64,000 nucleotides of DNA from Silurus meridionalis (GCF_014805685.1 NC_060885.1:25905632-25969631); one strand, 5' to 3'; positions 1-11,087 are shown, numbered from the stretch's first letter. Notes: a model not told the origin generated them from the sequence alone. A program made the numbers and translations.

Positions 1-678
1 TGATTAAATCATCATTATAAATGAAGAAATGTTTATAAAGGCAATATTGGATTTGTTGTGCGTGCTGTAATGTTCTCTTCATGCTGTATATGTTTAGGAT
101 CCAGGCTGGCTGTGTGAAAAAGAGTGCTATGTCGACATGTTGTCATCACCACAGCATACAGTGAAGGAGCTACGCTTGCTTTGGGAACAGAAAAGAGTTT
201 GTGGAGATCCATGTGGCTGTTCTTAGCATCATAGCTGAAGCCTCTGTAGTACTTGAAAATGTCTTACAATTTAGTGTAACCCATGATATTTATTAGAACC
301 CATTCACATGCATTAACAGTAATTCACTAATTCAGTCTTGTTGGACTTGTTGGGAGAGTTTGTTGTAGCTGCGGTGACATACTTTTAATGCAGCCCCAGT
401 TATCATTTGGCAAAGCTTTCAAGACTGCTGTATTCTTGAAGTTGGTTTCTATCTAATTCTGTATTATTTACAGTTCCATATACAGTCCTTATATGTATTT
501 TTGATTTTTATTGTACTCTGCTTCCATAAAAAAATATGAAATACCTTTACAATGCATCACTTATTTTACCTTGTAAACTTTGCAAATGTTTGTGTTGCCA
601 AGTTAACATTTGCAACACTAGGTATGATGTTGGCACAGATGGTAGTATGGGTGGTAGTATGGGCCACAAACAGAAGAC
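1..678. other. Non-coding flank, no gene seen
   Basis: AT-rich single-copy-looking sequence. Short open frames occur here but none resembles a known protein, and no convincing splice-flanked exon is visible. It ends where a degraded hAT-like copy begins. Confidence 0.5.
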
Positions 679-1204
679 CAGAGGTGGCAAATGTACACAC
701 ATCCTTCACTTAAGGAGAAGTACAGATGCTCTCATGTTTAAAAAGACTCTGGTGTAAGTTGAAGTACTGACTACACTTTGTTTTTTCTCAAGTTAAAGTA
801 AAGATATTTGGGCTCTGACATGTACTTAAGTAAAAAGTAGCCATTACTACTACTTGTTTGTGTCACGCTGGTAACTCACATGATCTTAGTGTAATAACAC
901 AAAACGAATTTTAATATTTTGTTACCTGATTAATGTATCTAGGCTGAACATCAACCATATAGAACACAAGCAGAGCAAAGATGATGATCAGGTGATCAGG
1001 AATGTCACTATTCTTAGTCATAATTACATCGCTGACTGCCTCAGTCTCGTGAATGTTAGCATAGTCATACTGCCTTGCTCATTGTTAGCTTCGTAAACTA
1101 GCCTACATTCGTGGTGCGTGATAGCCAGTAAATTATACACCAGCTGTAGGTTTAAAATTGTCACGCAATGACGGTAAATAGGTACAGTTTACTTCCCACC
1201 TCTA
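679..1204 (+). mobile_element. Degraded third copy of hAT-like family A
   Basis: The left end CAGAGGTGGCAAATGTAC and the right end ACTTCCCACCTCT match the termini of the two well-preserved copies at 9990-11579 and 32336-34779. The inside keeps decayed versions of the same blocks: TACTTAAGTAAAAAGTAG, the CACAAGCAGAGCAAAGATGATG stretch and the ACACCAGC motif near the right end. It has lost the microsatellite core and the LINE tail carried by the other copies. No 8-bp target duplication is recognisable, so this is an old, internally deleted relic. Confidence 0.75.
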
Positions 1205-2320
1205 TAAAAAACCAGCTGGAGTTTCTATCACTGGTTTATATAAGAGAGAATTTTAATGCACTGTAATGTAGAAGTGAGAAAGATGTCTGTTTCTGACTAA
1301 AAAAAGATCGAGTGATAATTTTTCCCTGTGCTGAATCTTCACTTAGTCTAGTTTTTGGCAGATAGGACTTAAACCCAGTGTGGTCTTCTGCTGTTTCAGC
1401 TGATCCACCCATTATACTATTTACTACACTATAATATACTAAAAGACTTTATTGTGTGTGAAAGTTACTCTAGGTTAGACTGTAATGCCATTTTGTCTGA
1501 ATGTTCCAGTAGGTGCATAATTCAATCCAAACTGCACTTGCACACGGTAAAACTTTGCACTGATTACAAACATTGATAGCTTTTCGAGTACACTACCTAA
1601 GACAAAATGTTTTCTTTTACACCCTGCCAATTATAATCACATGGTGCAGATTAATTTATTGATATAAGGCCAAACTCCAGTAAGGAAGGCTACAGCAGGA
1701 AGCAGAATTTCCTTTACAAAAACATAGCTATTGCTAAATGGTATAAAAAGTAAACAAGCACAAGTGTTACTGTATTTGTTCTGACATTGCATTGTTTTTA
1801 TGGTTCAAGTTGCACAATTTATTCTGGTGAAGAAATAGAAAACAACAAATATAATTGATTTAAATTATCTATAAATCAATTATAGATGAACATGCAATTA
1901 AAAAATTTCAATCAAGTTTGATTGACTAATGGATGCTATTTTTTTAAGTAACCTAGCCAATAGTAAAAATCTTTTACAGACTAAAATAGTTATGCAGTAA
2001 AAACTTACTTGATTGGATTTGCAACCTTTACAAATAATTATTTTAATCTAATCCTGGTTCTTATTAAGAAAAATGTTTAAGATTATCCATCTATTCTTAC
2101 AGCCATTGTATTGTGCACATTATGACTTAAACATAGGAGGCACATGCTGACTGGTATTTTGAAAGGTTTTGTTGCAAAGTTTTACTTGACTTTCCATTTA
2201 CTATGATAAGGATATAATTTGATGAGATTGGAAAAATAAATAAATGCTCATATGGTTAAAACTCAATCAAGGGACTCCAGCAGAGTTGTTACATTTTATG
2301 ACATGGCTACTTCCAGCAGG
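1205..2320. other. Intergenic sequence, no gene seen
   Basis: AT-rich. Around 1370-1430 there is a stretch (AAACCCAGTGTGGTCTTC) reminiscent of a dispersed fish repeat, but I cannot bound or name it. No coding exon is apparent. Confidence 0.4.
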
Positions 2321-3170
2321 ATAACTGTCAGGCTGACGACCATGACGCAGAAGCAGAAGCAAGTCAATCATAGTCTTTATTTAAAAACTCTAACCAATGT
2401 ACTCAACAGAAAATGGAGAATCACAAACTGAAAATATATCCGCTCGAGACGAGTAATCCATTACGAGAGTCAATGTCCAATGGAAAGCAAAATGAAAGTA
2501 AACCACCAACTGCAAAGAGTAGTCCGACGCGGAAACAGAGTCTGGAGCCAGAACCAGCGGGAAGGCTGGCGGTCGTGGAAATGATCAGCAAGACATTCAA
2601 GAACCGGCAGCATGTGACTCGAGAACGTCAGTCTAGTCCATAACGAGCCACAGCTGTCGGTGATCATGGCCGGCAAAGGATAACGAGGCAATGTGACAGG
2701 GGGCGTGGCAGTCTTCGGTCAGGATCAGGAACGGGTCAATGGCCCTCGAAAAGACCGGAAGCTGAGCAGAATTCCTGGCGGAGACCAGAGGCCGAGCGAT
2801 GTCCATGGCGGAGACCAGAGGCCGAGCGACGTCCACAGCGGAGACCAGAGGAACCTGGAGGCCCGACGTCACCCTGCGGGGAACCTGGAGGCGAGCCTTG
2901 GAGGCGAGTCTTTGGGAAGAAAAGCGCAGCCGTTGAGAGAGTGCCGGTGGGAAGGCACGTACCGGGATACGCATGAGCGATAACAACGACCGCCGTGAAC
3001 CAACATATACCAACAATAACGGACGGTGAGAGTGTGGAAGTTTAAATAGGAGCTGGTGATGAGTGCTAAACGAGCACCATATTTGCACGATTGAAGCCGG
3101 GAGCTTCAGAGAAAGTGGCCGAGAAAGCACCTGCTATGCCGAAGGGGGCGTGGCAGGTGGATTCCTGACA
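2321..3170. other. CpG-rich, repeat-like block of unknown family
   Basis: This block is far more GC- and CpG-rich than its surroundings and contains a short 30-bp tandem repeat. It has open frames on both strands, which is expected for GC-rich repetitive DNA, and none looks like a protein family. It may be the end of a retroelement (for example an antisense LTR), but no paired copy is present in the window, so that stays a guess. Confidence 0.35.
2777..2851. repeat. 30-bp GC-rich tandem repeat, about 2.5 units
   Basis: The unit GGCGGAGACCAGAGGCCGAG begins at 2777 and 2807, and its start recurs at 2837, giving an exact 30-bp period. The third unit diverges after GACCAGAGG. Confidence 0.8.
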
Positions 3171-3176
3171 TGTACG

Positions 3177-3294
3177 TATGTACATTTTTATAGCATGCCT
3201 TCATCAAACAAATCGTGGCAACGCTGTTATGTAAAAAAAACCTCCAAAAACACATGCATGCACATTCTCATTTATTAACGCACATAATGTACAT
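3177..3294 (+). repeat. Dispersed 118-bp repeat, copy 1
   Basis: The block starts TATGTACATTTTTATAGCAT and ends CGCACATAATGTACAT. It recurs in inverted orientation at 52247-52363 with only scattered substitutions. The outermost hAT-like element starts 22 bp after it. It could be a short interspersed element or the end of a longer family. Confidence 0.8.
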
Positions 3295-4178
3295 ATATAT
3301 ATATGTACATACACACAGTGTTGGGCAGTAACGTGCGTTACCGGTACCGCGTTACTTTTGACAGTAACTAATACTGTAACACGTTACTTTTAAAAATAAT
3401 GTAACTTCGTTACCGTTACCGTATGGTGCGTTACCCGTTACTTTTTTTTAATGAATTAATTTGGGCTGAAGTGTAGACTACAGTCTAACTTGCTTACAGC
3501 ATCGTCGCATTTTAGGATTGGTGGATGAACCACTGTAAACACGAAGAAGAAGCGCTGTAGGATTGGTGGATTACCCTCTGTAAACACGAAGACGCCGCAC
3601 TGTGGGCATGTCTCCGTTTATTCAGGTCTGTGCGGCAGTAATGGCGAGTCGAGGCGAGAGCAAGACGAGTTTCTCAAAGTGGAAATATGCTCATTATTTC
3701 ACTTTAGTTAAGTATAAAGACAAAAACTTTTAAGGCAAATATAAGCTGTGTCTTTCTGGTTCGAAGCTCGTATCTACTGCGATAAACAGAAACTCCAATC
3801 TGTCGAAGCTTCTGCAGGACCTCCATGCCTGAGGAGCTAGAAGCTAGAAGCTAACCCGGTGTTCTGTTCTACATTGTTGATAGTTTTCATACTTCAGCTG
3901 TGAAAGGAACATTTTTAAGAGCTCAACACAACAGCAGAAGCCACTTTAGTTTTTGATTGTGAATATTAGAGATGAGCCAGATACTCGGCTGAAACGAGTA
4001 TCCGGTACGGATAAAGCACTTCTGCCGAGTACGAGTATTATACGAGTAATACGAGTGAATATCTGTGCTCGGATTGAATGAAAATCATCATTGGGTAGCT
4101 GATTGTGTCAGCGTTCTGTGATAGGCTAGTCACAGCGCCCCTCCCCTACACATATACAGTTCCCCTTCAGCAACTCGA

Positions 4179-4334
4179 GCTGCGTCGAAACGCTTTGGGA
4201 ACGCCCCTGCGTGACCGCGCTCTGAACCACGTGTGTAATATGACCAATAGGCGTTTGGAACGTGACGTCATCAGCGGGCGACGTCGCGTAAACAGGAAGC
4301 TACAAATGGCTGCGAAATGGACCAGACGCTAGCT
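4179..4334 (+). repeat. DIRS left inverted terminal repeat
   Basis: These 156 bp pair as a reverse complement with 8947-9102 without gaps and with about six mismatches by eye. The outer end is GCTGCGTCGAAACGCT and the inner end GACGCTAGCT. Confidence 0.9.
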
Positions 4335-4572
4335 TTCTGCTCGTTCAGGTAAGCGCTGTTTCGCTGTGTTTTCTGGTCGGTGATGGCTGGCAGACAGGGT
4401 TTCCGTGGTGCGTGCATCCGTGTCCGCGTTTTATTACCGGTAAGGATTCGCATGATCGGTGCGTTGTTTGCCTAGGAGTGGAGCATGCACAATCGGCTCT
4501 CGAGGGAGTCGATTGCTCTCATTGTAGCCGCATGGGGCTTCGTGGGGCTCGCAGGCCGATTTAGCGGCCGAG

Positions 4573-5680
4573 TTGGAGTCGGATGAGTCCGCTTCAGTTT
4601 CGTCGGCTGAATTGAGCTTCGGCTCTACTGGGGAAGCAGGCCCGATGGCTGCTTCTTCTCCCGGTACGAGCAGCGCGGCATTACATGTCTCTCTCTCCGA
4701 GGAGGGTGAGCTGATGGATGCTAGCGAGCCCGTGGAGCCCTCTCAGCCTGTGCTGTACGAGGAGCTCCTCGAGGTCGTGACACGAGCCGTTGCTAAGCTG
4801 GATCTAGCTTGGCGGTGGAGCAGCAGAGACAGCGCGCACCCAGTAAGCTGGATGAGCGTTTTCTGCGTCCTGTGTCGCTTCCTCGGCGCCGGGGCCTGCC
4901 GTTTTTTCCTGATCTGCACGCCGAGGTGTCCAGTTCTTGGGAAACCCCATACTCAGCGCGTGCTTCGCCGCACCACTCCTCGATTTATGCGAATGTGGTT
5001 GGGGCTAAGGCGTGCGGCTATGGGGCGATGCCGCGTGTCGAAGAGACGCTAGCTAGCTACCTCTCTCCTAGCGTAGCATCGTCGCTAAAGGCTCCGGTGT
5101 TCCCTACTAAACCGCTACGTGCTACATCGGCTTTAGTGGGGAAGGCTTACGCGGCAGCGGGTCAGGCTGCGGGATGTCTCCACACCATGGGTGTGTTGCA
5201 GGCATACCAGGCTGACCTGCTGCGTGACTTGGATGAGGACTTAGCTCGGGGCCACCGACATTAAGGAGTTACGTCGCTGCCGACCTAACCCTTCGGGCCA
5301 CGAAGCACACGGCGCGGGCCGTTGGTGGTCCATGGCAGCCCTGGTAGCCACAGAGTGGCATCTGTGGCTCACCCTGTCCGACCTCCCGGACAAGGATCGA
5401 GCTGTGCTCTTGAGCGCACCGATGGCTCCTCCTGGTCTGTTTGGTGGCCGTGGCGGTCGTGAACAGGTTTCAGGAGTCTAAGAAGCAGTCGGCGTTTCAG
5501 CAGTACCTCCTCGCCGGTCACGTGGGGCTGGTCGGCGGCAGCCCCAGCCTGGTCCTTCCGGGCACCGAAGCACAGAAACAGAGCGTCGCCACCCGGTCTC
5601 CGCGGGCGGGTCCTAAAGGTCCCAGGCGTCGCTCTGGGCCCAAGAAGGAGCGGGCTGACCTGAGGGTCACCCTCGGCTCC
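4573..5680 (+). pseudogene. DIRS gag-like region, frame-shifted
   Basis: Coding-like sequence runs through three phases. From 4573 an acidic, serine-rich N-terminus (MESDESASVSSAELSFGSTG) is open. From about 4805 the frame changes and reads SKLDERFL, then SLKAPVFPTKPLRATSALVG and GVLQAYQADLLRDLDED. From about 5250 it reads TDIKELRR, then MAALVATEWHLWLTLSDLPD. A final segment, RFQESKKQSAFQQYL, starts near 5465 in the third phase. This order matches the putative Gag/ORF1 of vertebrate DIRS elements. The repeated frame changes mean no full-length product can be made. Confidence 0.7.
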
Positions 5681-5889
5681 AGCAAGCGGGCCGTGGTGCG
5701 GAAATCCTGGCGATTTTCGGTCGAGGGGCGGAGTTCGCCTCACGCTACGGTGCCCGTCCCTCCCCCGCGCCACCAGGAGCCCCTCCAGCGGGTGTCTCCT
5801 CCACTTCTGCCCAAAGTCTCGGTACGGATGGGGAGCCCCCGCCTCTTTCGAGGTGTCTTCAGCTGCAGGGCCCGCCCCAGCTGCTCTGA

Positions 5890-6920
5890 GTGGGTCAGAG
5901 GCCAGTCCCGAGGCTGGTTCCCCTGAGGAACTTTCTGGCAGCTTGGGAGGTGCTGCCAGGAGTCTCAGTGGGTCCTGCGGACCATAGAAGGGGGTTACGC
6001 ACTGCAGTTCGCGTCCTCTCCTCCCGTTTCAACGGGGTGTGTCCCACCCTGGTGGGTCCCGAGCAGGCTCTGGTCCTGGAACAGGAAGTACGCACGCTCC
6101 TGGGGAAAGGGGCCATCGAGGTGGTTTCCCCTCGGTTCGAGTCAGGCTTCTACAGCCCGTGCCGTTGTTCGAAGAAGGATGGGGGTTGCGTCCCATTCTG
6201 GATCTTCGCTCCTTGAACCGCTCTCTCAGGAGACTCAGGTTCAGGATGCTCACCCTCAAGGGGTCGTGGCGCATATCAGGTCCGGGACTGGTTCGTCACT
6301 ATAGATCTGAAGGACGCATACTTTCACATCTCCATCCTTCCTGCACACAGGAGGTTCCTGAGGTTTGCTTTCGGGGGCGTAGCATACCAATATCGGGTCC
6401 TCCCGTTCGGTCTGGCACTCTCACCCCGCACCTTCACGTTGTGCGTCGATGCTGCACTGGCCCCGCTGCGGCTTCAGGGCATCCGCATTGTGAATTACAT
6501 CGACGATTGGTTGATCATGGCTCCCTCGGAGCACCAGGCGATCGGCATCGAGATGTCGTCCTCTCCTGCATGAAGGTGCTTGGGTTTCGGCTAAACGCCA
6601 GAAAGAGCGTGCTTTCTCCTGCACAGAGAACCACCTTTTTGGGCGTGGTATGGGACGCGGCCAGGATGCAGGCACAGTTGTCGCCTGCTCGGGTCGAAGT
6701 CATCCTTACGGCCGTCAGGAGGGTGCGGGAAGGCCAGCCACTCACTGTACGGCAGTTCCAGAGGCTGCTAGGGCTCATGGCGGCAGCATCCAGCATAGTT
6801 CCGCTCGGGCTCCTGCACATGAGGCCCCTCCAGTGGTGGCTCCGGGGCAGGGGTTCTCCTCAGGAAACCCGCATTGCACTATCAAGGTCTCGCGGCGTGC
6901 CCTTGAGCCTTGGATGTCTG
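5890..6920 (+). pseudogene. DIRS reverse transcriptase, frame-shifted
   Basis: The RT is recognisable but split between two phases. The N-terminal part reads LEQEVRTLLGKGAIEVVSP in the frame starting at 5890. LRPILDLRSLNRSL follows in another frame near 6185. The palm returns to the first frame with FVTIDLKDAYFHI (near 6290), YRVLPFGLALSP and the catalytic YIDD box at 6496-6507. A stop ends that frame near 6571, and the connection region (LGFRLNARKSVLSPAQRTTF, then QFQRLLGLMAAAS) continues in the other frame. The catalytic aspartates are present, but at least three frame changes break the protein. Confidence 0.85.
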
Positions 6921-8769
6921 GAAAGACCGGACATTCCTGTCCCGTGGCCCGGTGTTGGGGGTTCCGTGTCGTCGCGTGACGCTTACGACGGACGCCTCCC
7001 TCACAGGGTGGGGAGCGGTCATGAGTGGCCACTCCGCCCAGGGTTTGTGGAGCGGCCCACGTCTCTCGTGGCACATAAATTGCCTGGAGATGATGGCGGT
7101 GTTTTTGGGGTTAAAACACTTTCTCCCGGACCTGAGAGATCGCCATGTGTTGGTCCGTACGGACAACACAGCGGTAGTCTCCTACATCAACCACCAGGGG
7201 GGTCTCCGATCTCGCCCCTTGTACAAGCTAGCACGGGCGGTCCTCTTGTGGTCTCAGGACAGGTTCCTGTCCCTGAGAGCCATTTACATCCCGGGTCGGT
7301 TGAATGTCAGAGCAGACGCCCTGTCGAGGCAGGGGCCGAGGCCTGGGGAATGGCGTCTCCACCCCGAGGTGGTGGAGCTGGTATGGCGGAGGTTCTACAG
7401 AGCCCAAGTGGATCTTTTTGCGACCCAGGAGACCTCGCACTGTCCCCTCTGGTTCTCTCTCTCACCCAGCCCGTTAGGGCTGGATGCCATGGTGCAGTCA
7501 TGGCCGAGGCTACGTCTGTCGCCTTCCCCGATCGCTCTGCTCCCAGGAGTTCTGGAAAGGGTTCGCCAGGAGGGAGTCCGATGGCCGAGCAAGCCGTGGT
7601 TTGCGGATCTGGTGCCCCTACTCGAGGGCCCTCCATGGGAGATTCCACCCAGGAGGGATCTTCTCTCTCAGGCGGGCGGGACCCTGGTTCACCCCCGCCC
7701 AGAGTTGTGGAGGCTGTGGCTGTGGCCCCTGAGGGGCGCGGTTCGTGGCAGCCGGTCTCTCCACCGAGGTGGTAGAGACCCTTCTCCACTCAGAGCTCCC
7801 TCCACGAGGAGGTCGTACGCCACGCGCTGGCGACTGTTCACGTCTTGGTGCGAGCACCGTGGCCTGGATCCTGTTAACTGCCCGGTTGGGTCCGTTCTGG
7901 GGTTCCTACAGGAACAGTTTTCAGCAGGGTTAACCCCCTCGACCCTGAAGGTTTACGTGTCGGCCATCGCGGCATATGGCTCCCCGCCTGCGGGGCAGTC
8001 GCTGGGTAGACACCCACTGGTAACACGTTTCCTCCATGGCACCCGGAGGCTGCGGCCCGGGACGCGACCCAGAGTGCCTGTCTGGGATCTGGCTGTTGTG
8101 CTGGCAGCTCTTTCTGAGCCCCTTGAGCCGTTAGCCGATGTGGCCCTTAGGTTTCTGTCGGTTAAGACCACCTTTCTGTTGGCGATTTCCTCCCTGAAGA
8201 GGATTGGGGATCTGCAGGCTCTGTCCATGGCCCCGTCTCGCCTGGAGTTTGCCCCTGGCATGGCCAAGGTGTTTCTCTACCCGAAACCTGGGTACGTGCC
8301 TAAGGTGCCTACGGCTCCCTCACGCCCTGTCGTGTTGCAGGCATTCTGCCCTCCTCCGTTTACTGCCCCCGACCAGGAGCGACAGCACCGACTGTGTCCG
8401 GTGCGAGCACTGGATACTTACCTCCGCAGGACGAGTCCTTGGAGGAAGTCGGAGCAGCTGCTTGTCTGCTATGGCCCTAATAGGAAAGGTTTCCCGGCCA
8501 ATAAGCAGACATTGAGCAGATGGGTTGTGGATGCGATTGTGTCGGCTCACGAGTCCTCTGGCCTCCCCGCACCGCTTGGGGTTCGAGCTCACTCCACCCG
8601 GAGTGTGGCGGCCTCTACGGCCTGGTCCGCTGGAGTCCCACTCCAGGACATCTGTGACGCGGCGGGTTGGTCCACCCCGCTGACCTTCGTCAGGTTCTAC
8701 GACCTTGACCTCAGAGCCACCCCGGGCTCCTCTGTTTTGCGTGCTGGTGCCGAGGCCCTCACTCTCTAG
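6910..8769 (+). CDS. DIRS RNase H plus tyrosine recombinase
   Basis: The frame is open for 619 codons; the ATG at 6910 is simply the first in a frame that probably continued from the RT. The RNase H domain shows an acidic tetrad: D28 (TTDAS), E60 (NCLEMM), D85 (VRTDNT) and D136 (VRADAL). After a linker, the recombinase runs from about residue 298 to 600 with R431 (SSLKRIGDLQAL), H561 and R564 (HSTRS), W587 (AAGWST) and the nucleophile Y597 (VRFYDLDL). The set needed for strand exchange therefore looks complete. Upstream RT and gag are broken, so the element is not autonomous, although this frame could still encode a recombinase if transcribed. Confidence 0.9.
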   Translation: MDVWKDRTFLSRGPVLGVPCRRVTLTTDASLTGWGAVMSGHSAQGLWSGPRLSWHINCLEMMAVFLGLKHFLPDLRDRHVLVRTDNTAVVSYINHQGGLRSRPLYKLARAVLLWSQDRFLSLRAIYIPGRLNVRADALSRQGPRPGEWRLHPEVVELVWRRFYRAQVDLFATQETSHCPLWFSLSPSPLGLDAMVQSWPRLRLSPSPIALLPGVLERVRQEGVRWPSKPWFADLVPLLEGPPWEIPPRRDLLSQAGGTLVHPRPELWRLWLWPLRGAVRGSRSLHRGGRDPSPLRAPSTRRSYATRWRLFTSWCEHRGLDPVNCPVGSVLGFLQEQFSAGLTPSTLKVYVSAIAAYGSPPAGQSLGRHPLVTRFLHGTRRLRPGTRPRVPVWDLAVVLAALSEPLEPLADVALRFLSVKTTFLLAISSLKRIGDLQALSMAPSRLEFAPGMAKVFLYPKPGYVPKVPTAPSRPVVLQAFCPPPFTAPDQERQHRLCPVRALDTYLRRTSPWRKSEQLLVCYGPNRKGFPANKQTLSRWVVDAIVSAHESSGLPAPLGVRAHSTRSVAASTAWSAGVPLQDICDAAGWSTPLTFVRFYDLDLRATPGSSVLRAGAEALTL

Positions 8770-8808
8770 GCAGGGTCTGGTCAGTGTGGCGTGATTGGAC
8801 ACTCGTTC

Positions 8809-8900
8809 CCATAGCGTTTCGACGCAGCTCGAGTTCCTGAAGGGGCGTCTCTGGGTTACGACCATAACCCTAGTTCCCGAGGGCGAGGCGCTGCGTCTCC
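8809..8900 (+). repeat. DIRS internal complementary region
   Basis: The first half (CATAGCGTTTCGACGCAGCT then GAGTTCCTGAAGGGG) is the reverse complement of the left terminus near 4160-4195. The second half (TCTCTGGGTTACGACCATAA then CCCTAGTTCCCGAGGG) is the reverse complement of the right terminus near 9100-9149. The join of complements to both ends is the template used in the DIRS model to close the circular intermediate. Confidence 0.85.
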
Positions 8901-8946
8901 ATGCCACACTTCCTGCATCCCTGCGGCGCTTACACTCTCTCGCAGG

Positions 8947-9102
8947 AGCTAGCGTCTGGTCCATCTCGCAGCCATTTGTAGCTTCCTGTTTACGCGGCGT
9001 CGCCCGCTGATGACGTCACGTTCCAAACGCCTATTGGTCAGATTACACACGTGGTTGAGAGCGCGGTCACGCAGGGGCGTTTCCATAGCGTTTCGACGCA
9101 GC
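8947..9102 (-). repeat. DIRS right inverted terminal repeat
   Basis: This is the reverse-complement partner of 4179-4334, ungapped over 156 bp. Beyond it, the terminal extension TCGTTCCCTCGGGGAACTAG to about 9149 has its complement in the internal complementary region. Confidence 0.9.
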
Positions 9103-9521
9103 GTCTCGTTCCCTCGGGGAACTAGGGTTACGGTCGTAACCTAGAGACGATCCCGCTCTGCTCACTCACAGTCACACACACAACAGCTCTCTGTCTCTCC
9201 CGCAGTCACTTGGGTTCCCGGCTCTTTTCCGTTAACGTTTAGGGTTTCTTCAGCTTTTTAATGTTCTGGTTGTAATGTTGATAATACGTACTTACTAACC
9301 AGTAGAGTTCTGGTAAACGTGGGTTCGTTCAGACTTGGTGCTTGCTTGGTAGAATGCGACTCGCATTGCGTCTCTGCCTGTCGGAGATTTTTTTTTTTTA
9401 AACCTTCAGCTGTCTCTAACTAGTAACCAGACACTGAGTGTCTGACACGTTTTTGCTGTATTTCATAAAAAAATAAAGGTAGTAAGCTACTGTTATAAAT
9501 ATTACAAATTAATTATTAAGC

Positions 9522-9523
<2 letters not shown>

Positions 9524-9560
<37 letters not shown>

Positions 9561-9566
9561 ACACAC
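9524..9566. repeat. (CA)n microsatellite
   Basis: About twenty CA units interrupted by one TC. It lies in the remnant of the hAT-like host element downstream of the DIRS copy. Confidence 0.95.
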
Positions 9567-9690
9567 CTGGTGTGGAAATAAAAAAATAAAAAAGAACCAA
9601 AAAAATTTTAAAAAACCACACTGATCTTAAAAAAATTAAAAGTTAAAAAAGAAAGTTATGTTGTTTCATTACATTTTACTTCATAAATGC

Positions 9691-9755
9691 ATACTGCAGC
9701 ACTGCATTGTTTTGTTTTCATTGTTGCAAAACAAAACAATGCAGTGCTGCAGTAT
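9691..9755. repeat. Perfect 28-bp inverted repeat (hairpin)
   Basis: The left arm 9691-9718 begins ATACTGCAGCACTGCATTG; the right arm 9728-9755 is its exact reverse complement. They are separated by a 9-nt loop, CATTGTTGC. The element sits in hAT-like remnant sequence between the DIRS copy and the next hAT-like insertion. A transcript would fold into a stem of pre-miRNA size. It could equally be a minimal palindromic MITE or a replication-born palindrome. Confidence 0.9.
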
Positions 9756-10197
9756 CAAAACCATTGATCTGAAGCTCAATCCTGATGCTGTCCTGTAAAT
9801 ATTTTTCTAATCAGCAGTAAATATAACAATTTCTGATCAACCCATATCAATTGCATGCTTAAAAAACATACCGGCTAAAGCCCCGCCCATTTCAAGACAA
9901 GCCCCGCTTACTTCCGGGTTAGGCCACACCCACTCTGAGTACAGCTACAGATACAGATAATTCATATGATTAACAGATACAGATACAGACAGAGGTGGCA
10001 AAAGTACACACATCCTTTACTTAAGTAGAAGTACAGATACTCGTTTTAAAATACTCGGGTAAAAGTTGAAGTACTGATTATACATTTTTACTTAAGTAAA
10101 AGTAAAGAAGTCTTGGCTCTGACATGTACTTAAGTAAAAAGTAGTTATTACTTCTACCTGTTTTAGCTGTTAACTGGACCTCATCATATTAATATTT

Positions 10198-10287
<90 letters not shown>
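10198..10287. repeat. (GATA)n microsatellite
   Basis: About 22 uninterrupted GATA units. It adjoins a LINE 3' tail (10290-10450) whose complement ends in AATAAAGTTCTATCTATC, so it is probably the tandem 3' end of that LINE fragment on the minus strand. Confidence 0.95.
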
Positions 10288-10528
10288 ACTTTCTTGTCAT
10301 TGCATTGTACAGGTACAAAGCAACGGAATGCAGTTTGGCATCTACCAGAAGTGCAAAAAGAAGCAATCGTGCAAATAGTACAGATAAATATGTATCATAT
10401 TTACAGCATGCGATATAAATGTAAGCATATGTACAGTGATTAAATATAAAGGCTATAACAGTGCAGAGACGTGTGGACATCATTAAAGAGCCTTTGCTAT
10501 GTTTTTGCTTCCGCTTCAAGTCAAGAAG

Positions 10529-10532
<4 letters not shown>

Positions 10533-10584
<52 letters not shown>
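10533..10584. repeat. (TA)n tract inside hAT-like family A copy 1
   Basis: An uninterrupted TA array that corresponds to the tract at about 34227-34282 in the inverted copy. Confidence 0.95.
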
Positions 10585-10588
<4 letters not shown>

Positions 10589-10999
10589 TTTTACAGATTT
10601 GAATGATGTATTGTTTTTATCTGTACGATCAATAAAGACAGTAATTTAAGTTCGTTTCGCCATTATGAGGGAAAAACCCACAAAACGCCACCTAGAGGGT
10701 TAATTGTGTAAAACATGGCGGATTTGGTGTTTGATTTGAGACTTGGCACATAAAAAAAATAAAAGTTTACTGATTAAAATTAATTTTCGGTGGAGTTTAT
10801 TTATTTTATATCTAAGTAAAGAAGGGACGTCGTGGATAAATATATGTTTTGCTGGAGGTTTTAATTTCGCCTCTTTTATATTTAGTTATTTATTTATGTA
10901 TTTACATTTTTTTTTTTTATGGTAAAAACAGAAATGCGTGCCGAATTGATAGCGCGTTAATAACATCTAGTGCCGTTTAAAATAATTTGAATTTTGACA

Positions 11000-11002
<3 letters not shown>

Positions 11003-11060
<58 letters not shown>
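11003..11060. repeat. (AT)n tract inside hAT-like family A copy 1
   Basis: An uninterrupted AT array. In the second copy of this family the equivalent tract is split by another hAT-like insertion. Confidence 0.95.
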
Positions 11061-11066
<6 letters not shown>

Positions 11067-11087
11067 ACTAATTAAAAATGTTGTTAC

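Larger units (their letters stand above)
4160..9149 (+). mobile_element. DIRS-type tyrosine-recombinase retrotransposon
   Basis: The element has a gag-like region, reverse transcriptase, RNase H and a tyrosine recombinase in one direction, inverted terminal repeats, and an internal complementary region just inside the right repeat. This layout is specific to DIRS retrotransposons, which are thought to integrate as a circle by tyrosine recombination rather than with a DDE integrase. Gag and RT carry several frame breaks, whereas the RNase H-recombinase frame is open for 619 codons. The edges are inferred from where the internal complementary region stops matching the termini. Confidence 0.9.

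Noticed and set aside
2633..3130. 165-codon minus-strand frame in the CpG-rich block
   Set aside because: Opposite-strand frames are also open, the repeat unit is translated in tandem, and no family is recognisable; GC-rich repeats give such frames by chance.
6039..7775. A single 578-codon protein over the DIRS RT region
   Set aside because: Only parts of this frame carry RT motifs; the catalytic YIDD and the RNase H lie in another frame, so the long frame is a composite of real and shadow sequence.
10184..10649. Open frames made of IYIYIY or SIYL repeats over the AT and GATA arrays here and at the other AT tracts
   Set aside because: They are translations of simple repeats, not genes.
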